A stretch of DNA of 64,000 nucleotides. Source: Hypomesus transpacificus. Lineage: Eukaryota > Chordata > Actinopteri > Osmeriformes > Osmeridae. Below are positions 57,401-64,000 of this stretch, piece after piece (position 1 is the first letter of the stretch; each line of letters opens with the position of its first letter). The stretch covers positions 9,551,724 to 9,615,723 of the forward strand of contig NC_061068.1 of assembly GCF_021917145.1 (NCBI RefSeq), in the 5' to 3' direction. The notes beneath the pieces were generated by a model. The model ran no database searches, was not told the DNA's origin, and saw only the letters and a program-made list of their open reading frames with translations. Position numbers and translations under genes: made by a program.

Positions 57401-60386
57401 GTTTTCACAGCCTGCTGAGGATTCTGAGAATAGGGGCCTGGTTGACAATGAAGTCATAGATGAAGGTGAAGTGTCACACTGCCATTTGGCACTCTCATAC
57501 ACCTCTTGCTTCTTAGTACATTTGCACTTATTTTATTTTTTTATTTTCAAATGTATTTATAACAGGTTTTGTTGATGAAAAATTCAACTTTAAAATCATC
57601 ACTGACCCAGCAGACCTAATGAAGTTTGTCCAGCATCTCAAAGAGAGCAACCGAAAGGTCTGTAATCTGTATATGGAATCAGTTAAACTACAACTATTAA
57701 CCAATTGATGCCCCAGTGGTTCATCTGTCAAGTGCATATACCATGTAGACTGAAGTCTTACCACAGGGGCCCAGGTGACATTTGTCACACTTTACTATCT
57801 CTGTCCAAATAAAGCAGGAAATCCTTACAAAAATATCTATACAAAGTAAATAACTATTCTCTAACTTTCTTTACAGAAAGCACAAAATCAAGCCAAAACA
57901 GCAGAGTCACATAGGATGACTGAGGAGAAAGAGAGGCAGGGTGAGGAGGAGGAGGATGGCCATCTTCTACAAGAGTTTGATGAGGAGATTGCTGACCTTT
58001 CAATGCCCACAGCTAAAATTGAAGAGATCAAGGAGGAAATGCAAAAGCAGTTTGACAACATCATAGATGAGGTGCAAAAAAAGGAAATGAGATGTGAATT
58101 AAATCAGATTAGATATTCTTATTTTCCATTGTTCTCCCGTTATGGTTCATTCTATCTATCGTATGGCTAAATCTCATTAAGTACATGAGGTAAATTATGA
58201 AATGGATCTAAACCGCTTGTGTTCAGTATTCACTAGCAATATTTGTATTTATGTAAGCTTTTCAGACTTGATGGCTCTTGTTGATTTATTGATCGAGCTT
58301 TAACCTTATTGACATTTTTTTCAGGCTCAGCAAGAGCTAGAGACTGAGGGACTTAAAGGGGAGTTTGACCGAACACAGGCCACTCAGACGCTGGAGACTA
58401 CCCTTGACAAGCTGCTGGACCGGTTGGAGGACAAAGAGAGTCTAGAAACTGAGTCCCAGACCGAGGGGGGCCAGAGAGCCAACGACCCAGCTAGGGGCAG
58501 CCCCAGCCTGGCCCCACACCAGCCAGGTAACTGGACATCTCTCTCTGCCTTCCAGGAGCTTCTCTGGAGCTTTCTTTCTTGAGTGCATACCACTGAATCC
58601 ATGTGTATTATCCATATTCATTGTTACATCTACATACTGTGGGTCTTCATTTTTATGTAGATACCTGACTTGAGCTGTGCTCACAGGAGGCTAAATGGGA
58701 CAGTAGAAAAGGACAGCTTCGTTTGGATCCAGTATTTCGTTCATGTCACACTTGTCACCTGTAGTTATTTTTGTAGTAGGCTTATTTGATTACTTCAGAC
58801 AATGAACACCACACCCTTGGCTCCAGCCCCTGCATCCTGTCGCCCCACACATGAGATTTTGAGGTGTTGTTTGTCCCTCTTTTGTCTCGTCACCCCAGAG
58901 CAAGCAGCTGACGACCATGTTAAGATCAAAATAACTAAGTATAAGACGGGCAGCAGCCCTGATGGGGAGGTCAGAGTGCAGGAGATGGGAGAAGGAGACC
59001 CCCAGTGGCAGCACATAAAGGACGTGGTTAAAGAGCAGCTAGAGAAAGCAGGACTGAAGGCCGAAGGTAGGAAGGGGGGTGCCCGGGAAACACGGCCTGT
59101 CTCTCTCTTCCATCTGATGTCTTCAGTTATAAACTCATATCGCTCCTTTCCTCTAATCTTTTAATCCTAGTTAGGTTACTTTCCCCAGAGAGGAGGAGGA
59201 GGGGGGGGTCACATCTCAGACAATATACTGCTTTTTAGCCTGGAAAATTATTCCGCTCTGTGTATGAGAATGTAGGAAGGTAAAGTAAATGGAACGGCTC
59301 TGTGGTAGTCGGGTTATGTATATTGCATTCATTTCGGTTTCACAATGGGTTTGTTCTATGTAACACATTTAGGGGAGTTTGAGCTGAGATGCACTTGTCT
59401 ATTTTATGTACTTTATATTTACAGGTTGTCCAACTGTACATGTGCATTCCAGGTCCTGTTTTCCTCATTTCATTTTCTTTGTTGATCTCCATTAACATTT
59501 TGAAAGGGGTTGTGTGAATTGATAGTCACTATCATGCCTGAAAGCAAAATTATATTCTCTTTATCTTTGTCGGTTGCATTGGTGTGAGAGACCATTTAAT
59601 CTGACTAGTCTAGTTGTTTTTCTTCTAGGTAAAATTGAGGTAAAGATCTTAACACGAAAGAATGCAGAAGAGACTGGGGAACAGTGGTTGACCGAAGAAG
59701 ATACAAAGTCCTTCAGGGAGCTACTTATCAATTTACTGGTAATTTGAACAGTTGTATCACAAATGATATTCCAAAAAAACACTAATTACAGTTGACCCAT
59801 AAAATATACCAACTTTAATGGATATTTGTGGAGGAAATCTGGGATTTCTTATGTGCTCAATATGTTAATCACAATCAGTTGATCAGCTATTGCCTTATCT
59901 GTTCATGTAATATGTAATATTATTTTCTTAATTATTTTCTCTAATTCATATTGATGTGTTCCTAATCTATAATCTATATCCTAATCTATATCGTGAATGT
60001 TATCTTTGTTTTCCTTTTTTACTACAAATTCTGTCCTCTGACTCATGCCTCAGAGAGACTTTGCTACAGTAGTTCCACTGTGTCTGAACTGGTCATTTTT
60101 ACGTCAAGGTGTTCATTAAACTCTCCAATCAGCTGGTTGTCGACTACTTGTAAACTTAGAACCTAAACTGATAGTCAAACCGTTTTAGGGGAGACGGAAA
60201 ACACTTTCTTCCACAATAGCCATCTAATTGTCCTGCTTGTGTCCCCAGACAGGAGGCACAGAAGAGGTTTACAAGGAGCAAAAGAGGCAGCAGGAGCTAG
60301 AGAACAACTACCGCTTTGTGTGGGGAGAGTCACAGGAGGACTCCCAGTCTACAACCACTTCCGACTCGGAGGATCTTGACCTTTGA
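51479..60386 (+). CDS. os9: OS-9 endoplasmic reticulum lectin
   Basis: ER-luminal lectin that reads trimmed N-glycans on misfolded proteins and hands them to the SEL1L-HRD1 ERAD ligase. Exons: 51479-51628, 52315-52497, 52829-52892, 53035-53111, 53585-53683, 53929-54130, 54282-54437, 57139-57245 (shortest form), 57411-57465, 57566-57657, 57877-58071, 58325-58526, 58899-59066, 59629-59738, 60249-60386. All phases agree, giving 665 aa (human 667). The signal peptide (LRGLYVFFLTCLLSVSAF) is followed by LNLEELNEMKYGIQILPDPV. The MRH domain, about 98-235, has the double Trp KDWWTYEFC (Trp115-116), RQYHLED, GYYESEFDWNNETAKASKQH, KRYHSQSY and RVDEPQSC. Then come an acidic/coiled middle part, KIKITKYKTGSS and the C-terminus ELENNYRFVWGES, ending SDSEDLDL. 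Exon 8 starts inside a 48-bp tandem repeat whose every unit offers an equivalent acceptor, so length may vary in steps of 16 aa. Intron 7 also carries a Tc1 transposon. Confidence 0.93.
54682..54903 (+). repeat. Left terminal inverted repeat of the Tc1 element
   Basis: Pairs with 56122-56342 with roughly a dozen differences. Direct repeats of ccaaaagtattggaaca (outer) and gcaaaagtattggaaca (inner, 54887-54903) are probable transposase binding sites. Confidence 0.9.
55051..56088 (+). CDS. Tc1-like transposase, apparently intact
   Basis: 345 residues from ATG 55051 (MKTRALSLGEKQAIVSLRED) to the stop before 56089. Upstream in-frame codons lack an ATG, so this start is preferred; the length fits Tc1 transposases (about 340). 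Paired-type DNA-binding region: first helix-turn-helix about 5-50, the linker GRPRK, and a second helix-turn-helix (KTTVSEISNNLQMAGVKVS). The catalytic domain has all three acidic motifs: LWTDETKINF, MQQDNDPKHT and SPDLNPIE, with 34 residues between the second Asp and the Glu (DD34E). Cut-and-paste transposition into TA. No stop or frameshift is seen, which is unusual for fish Tc1 copies. Activity is not shown by sequence alone. Confidence 0.95.
   Translation: MKTRALSLGEKQAIVSLREDGKSIRAIAETLAIASTTIWNVLKKKKTTGVLSNRRRTGRPRKTSAVDDRNIVRAVKKDPKTTVSEISNNLQMAGVKVSLSTVRRRLHEQKYKGYTRRCKPLISKKNRKARLEFAKKYRDEPQKFWDKVLWTDETKINFYQSDGKAKVWRKKGTAHDPKHTSSSVKHGGGNVMAWACMASSGTGSLIFIEDVTHDGSSKMNSEVYRNILSANLRKDATKLIGRAFIMQQDNDPKHTAKTTKEFISGKKWKVLDWPSQSPDLNPIEPAFYLLKRRLKGGTPQNKQQLKEAAVKAWESIKKEECKSLVTSMGHRLAAVIESKGFATKY
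56122..56342 (-). repeat. Right terminal inverted repeat of the Tc1 element
   Basis: Inverse of the left repeat; inner site at 56122-56137, outer site next to the 56342 end. Confidence 0.9.
56727..57158 (+). repeat. Minisatellite: nine 48-bp units, each with a 3' splice site
   Basis: Units start at 56727, 56775, 56823, 56871, 56919, 56967, 57015, 57063 and 57111. All are identical apart from one base in unit 5 (acacac for acagac). Each holds ttgtctatacccctgtag|G, an acceptor 28 bases into the unit, preceded by CTGAT as a plausible branch site, and then 20 bases that are coding in os9 exon 8 (GTDTVNS). The frame stays open through all units (DVIVVYTPVGTDTVNS per unit), so any acceptor keeps os9 in frame. 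Confidence 0.93.
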
Positions 60387-62445
60387 GCTCTTGATGCCCT
60401 TATCAGTTGCCGTGGAAACCCAACACCATGGAGGCTGCTGGGATGTTATAGTTTTTTTTCCCTTCCAAGCTGAACACACTGTTAAGCAATGACCAGCTTC
60501 ACCAGTTACTCGGTGACCACAAATACACCTGCTTCCTCATTAAAACTGTGTTCTGTCTTGTTCAGGCATCAATTGTACCTTGCACAATGACATCCAAATG
60601 TCTCAGCTAAGGTAGAGTTAGTCACATCATCATGTTGGCAAAAAGTTCCTTATATTCATGGTTTATACAATCAATTTATTTGAGATAGGGTGGATAGCAT
60701 TTTGGACTGGACACTATACAACAGTATATCACAGTACACCTGTGAAAAGACTGAATCTTACCACCATTACACAGAAAGTTAACAGCACCTTGTGTTGCTG
60801 TTAAACGGCAGTTTCTCTCCTCTAATAAGGAAATTGCTTTGTTAAGGGGTGTCTTTAGGAAAGCCATATTTGCCAATGGCTAAACAAACATGAGTTTGTT
60901 AACACAAGGAGAGTTGTGTGCACAATAACACCCCATTCTTTAGGCTTTAGAAAGTAAGGTTGGTATGTAAATAAATGAATTGAGAAGAATTGCATGTGGT
61001 TTAAAGCTTAAACCACCATTTTTAATAAAATCGTGATTTTTGTAAAACTTACTTTCCTCAAAATAATTTGATTATTGTAAATATATGTGACAATGTGAAT
61101 TATTATGCATTTTATACTGTAGCACTTTAAAAGTTAATGTCTCTGGTAAATTCGAATTTATTCATTAAAAATGTGTTTGTCCTGATCACATTATTGGCTG
61201 AAGACTGAAAGCAATGTCAATCTCAAATCAACCCATATATTCATTTATCAAATATGTTTTAGTTTTGTCAAAATTAGGCTACCTTGCAGGTTTATGATAA
61301 GGGCCTATAAAAAGTATGGTTTGTGAATAAATGTAGTTTCATAACGATGTGTACTATCGTACTTTAACAAGTTAAGAACGATTTCAGGTCAGTGTAAAAA
61401 TGCTTCCTTGAGGGTTCAGACTTATATTTTTTGTTAAATCAACTACCACTTGCAGTATGAACCTAAAACTTTTCCATAAGCCCTGGCATCCTCAAGGACT
61501 TGATTTAAAAGAACAGTGCATGGAGAACCAGTCACATTGTGACAAGCTGCCTTAAAGGGTTGTCTTTTTATGGCCCTTATTTAAAAAAAGACCACACATT
61601 GACAAGGCATTTTACATGAAATGTAATGCTATTTGTTGCATCGTGGCATTACAATGTGTGGGTGTACTGTAGAATTCATCTTTACATTCCAACTTGTGTA
61701 GGCTACGTGTCAGGAAAGCTCCTACGCATGCTAAGTATTTTCCAGAAAGTTTGTAGAATATTTACTCATGGTCAATCAATACGGACATAAATTAAGGAAG
61801 GGGGTATGATTACATGTGGATTGGATTTCGGGTTTCTGGCGTTAGGAGGTAGCACTAACCAGTCAAGCTCAGCAACTACGCTGAAATGAAATAACCAATC
61901 AAAAGCATTTCCGGGAATACTGCCGTGTCTCGCAGCTAGCTAGTCTAACTACTTCACATTTTTGCAGCAATCGCCGAGTTTGATTGAATATGGGATAATA
62001 TGCGCGTTAGTTTCAAACAGCTGAATAACCAAATTAGCCGTAATCAAGCTGGCTGGGCCATTGTGATTTGAATACTGCTTCTTTGACTTGAGCTAGTCTA
62101 CGTACGCTGACTGGGTGCTAGTGCTAGTACTTGCTAGCCTTGTAGTTGCTAGAGCTAGCTAGAACAGTAACCTGAGTAGCTTGCTAAATTATCATGGTTT
62201 TACGGTTAGTACCACCACGGCTACGATATGTTTAGTAGGGTTTGACTAGCTCACGCTCACTGTCGTACTGTTTTTGATCATTTAGCAAATACAATCATTT
62301 CACTTGCTGTATTTTTGTAAACATGGTACAGTAGCTAACAAGTAAGCTGCATTTTAGATTTTAATCATGTGTCAAACCCCACTGTGTCACAGCTGAGAGT
62401 AACTTTTCCCATGACAAGTCGAAAATGGAGTTCAGATAGTGCCGG
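60387..62445 (+). other. os9 3'UTR, intergenic DNA and c1galt1 5' noncoding exon region
   Basis: After the os9 stop (60384-60386), possible poly(A) signals are ATTAAA near 60539 and AATAAA at 61024-61029. From about 61900 the sequence becomes the c1galt1 upstream region. A candidate noncoding exon of c1galt1 ends at 62445 with a strong donor (gccgg|gtaagt) and contains a tiny upstream ORF (ATGGAGTTCAGATAG). No other gene was seen. Confidence 0.5.
61024..61029 (+). terminator. Candidate poly(A) signal for os9
   Basis: AATAAA about 640 bp after the os9 stop codon, with AT-rich sequence around it. Another candidate (ATTAAA) lies near 60539. Confidence 0.35.
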
Positions 62446-62876
62446 GTAAGTGACCACTAAACTAATACTACTGGCTTCCCATGAAAGAATTTCCTTTCTT
62501 AACTTGTTCATTTAAAAATTAGAAAGTTTAATTGATACATATTAGCTCAATTTCGTGTTTGACGCTGATAAATAGCCGACAGAAAGCTAGCTTAGCCTTG
62601 TCCAGCAAATATGAAAACTAAGCAACCCAAATTGGAAGAAACAGCCTACCGTCCATTATCCCCCTAATACAATTCTATTTGATCTTGGCAACTACCTTAG
62701 ATAATGACTGAATAAGTTGTTTTGAAATCTTAAGTCAGCTTCATTGCATATCTGCTGACTCCTCCTTACGATCACGTAGACCAAGCTTGTTCGTGTGTTA
62801 GTTAACAAGCTAGCTCAAGCTCTCCGCCAATTTTCAGTTCCTTGCTAACTAGGAGCCCTTGTTACTTCTTCCTCAG

Positions 62877-62915
62877 CTTTCTTAGAGAATTTGAGTGAGA
62901 CTCGTTGAGTTCAGC
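62877..62915 (+). other. c1galt1 5'UTR at the start of the first coding exon
   Basis: The acceptor cctcag ends at 62876; the stretch up to the ATG has an in-frame GTG but no other ATG. Pairs with the donor after 62445. Confidence 0.5.
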
Positions 62916-64000
62916 ATGAAGGCCCTGAGCTCAAGGTGCTCCTTCTATTTGGGCTTTCTGGTGGGAACCTGCACGCTCTATGTGTTCCTGCGCCAGGTGT
63001 GGTTCGAAACGAGTTTTCAGACACGTCAACCCGATGGACTTGAGAAGATTGCAGGAGAGCAGCATGCTTTGGACGAGGAGAGAAAAAACTGGAAGAAGGA
63101 AAGATCGGCTCTGTTCAACCTAAATCACCCTCACCACAAAGGTAGTTACAGTTCAATTTCTATCTAGACTGGCCGTCATTGCCAAATCTATTTATTCATA
63201 TGTGCTGCCTTTATCATTATTGACATTGTCATACTCTGACGGTTGTTATTACTGTTGTTAACATTCGTGTAGGCAGATTAGGGTACTTTCTTCTCTTATC
63301 ATTCTGGTACAATAGTAAAAAGGTGACCTTTGTTTAAGTGTGTCCCATTTTGGTTACCTTATATATTACCACCATCACAATGTGAATGTAAAATTGTGTT
63401 GTAAAACAAGAGTTAAAGTTAAATTGTCTGGAGTAGGTGAAAAGTAAAAAACATATTTATGTTGTATGAATGTCATAACTTGTCAGGTGAGGACAGCCGC
63501 GTGGCAGACGAGCTGTACCAGAAGGTCCGCATCTTGTGCTGGGTGATGACTGGACCAAAAAACCTGCAGACGAAAGCTCGCCATGTCAAGGCCACCTGGA
63601 GCCGCCACTGTAACGTTGTGGTTTTCATGAGCTCAGTAGACGATCCTGACTTTCCCACAGTGGGGCTGGGTACTCAGGAGGGCCGTGACCAGCTCTACTG
63701 GAAAACCATTCGCGCCTTCCATTATGCCTACGAGCACCATGCCCACGAGGCAGACTGGTTCCTCAAGGCTGATGACGACACTTACGTAATTGTGGACAAC
63801 CTTCGTTGGGTGCTGGCCAACCACACGCCTGAGGAACCGGTTTACTTTGGTCGCAGGTTCAAGCCCTACACCAAGCAGGGCTATATGAGCGGTGGCGCAG
63901 GCTACGTGCTGAGCAAAGAGGCCCTGAAGCGGTTTGTAGGGGGCTTCAGAGATAAGGTTTGCACTCACACCACTCCAGTGGAGGACCTTGCCATGGGGCA
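62916..64000 (+). CDS. c1galt1: Core 1 beta-1,3-galactosyltransferase (T-synthase), 5' part, cut by window end
   Basis: Golgi type II enzyme (GT31) that adds galactose to GalNAc-Ser/Thr to make the core 1 O-glycan (T antigen); in vertebrates it needs the chaperone C1GALT1C1. Exons 62916-63141 and 63487 to at least 64000, giving 246 residues so far. The start ATG at 62916 ([15 protein letters not shown]) is preceded by an acceptor cctcag|CTTTC at 62876, so the 5'UTR is spliced. Membrane anchor is at about 9-28, then a charged stem. The catalytic domain has [52 protein letters not shown], the metal-binding [31 protein letters not shown] and VEDLAMG. These match C1GALT1 closely and the DDD motif separates it from the chaperone. 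The teleost a/b copy is not resolved. The CCSD-type C-terminal region lies outside. Confidence 0.9.

Overview
The window is vertebrate nuclear DNA, almost certainly from a teleost fish. Genes have many short exons with GT-AG junctions, the proteins are close to vertebrate families, and the repeats are fish-typical (a tRNA-derived SINE, a Rex3-like LINE, a Tc1 transposon, long CT/GT microsatellites). I could not fix the species. Six protein-coding genes can be assembled by hand; every exon join given here keeps the reading frame.

Layout. 1-8822 (-): activin type I receptor acvr1b (ALK4), first seven coding exons, cut by the left edge; its 6.6-kb intron 1 holds a broken RecQ-type helicase fragment and a SINE. 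11188-13773 (-): ankrd33, four coding exons. 16683-37979 (+): arhgef25 (GEFT/p63RhoGEF), 15 common coding exons and two alternative N-termini. 41599-48135 (-): b4galnt1, the GM2/GD2-ganglioside synthase, ten coding exons, with LINE debris in one intron. 51479-60386 (+): os9, the ER lectin of ERAD, 15 coding exons, with a complete Tc1 transposon in intron 7. 62916-64000 (+): c1galt1 (core 1 O-glycan synthase), cut by the right edge.

The order and orientation arhgef25(+), b4galnt1(-), os9(+) match what I recall of human 12q13-q14 (ARHGEF25, SLC26A10, B4GALNT1, OS9), but no SLC26A10 is seen between. acvr1b and ankrd33 are also near each other on human 12q13. c1galt1 beside os9 differs from human.

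The most unusual signal is in os9. Nine perfect or near-perfect 48-bp tandem repeats sit exactly across the intron 7/exon 8 boundary. Every unit carries a branch-point-like CTGAT, a pyrimidine tract and a TAG acceptor, and the array is open in the os9 frame. Since 48 is a multiple of 3, the gene appears to offer nine interchangeable in-frame 3' splice sites, adding 0 to 128 residues (665 to 793 aa). A second signal is in arhgef25: long CT and GA microsatellites, complementary in the pre-mRNA, flank DH-domain exons and in two places directly form the polypyrimidine tract of an acceptor.

Functionally the neighbours are not an operon. acvr1b is TGF-beta-type signalling, ankrd33 a photoreceptor cofactor, and arhgef25 Gq-to-RhoA signalling. 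b4galnt1, os9 and c1galt1 all make or read glycans in the secretory pathway.
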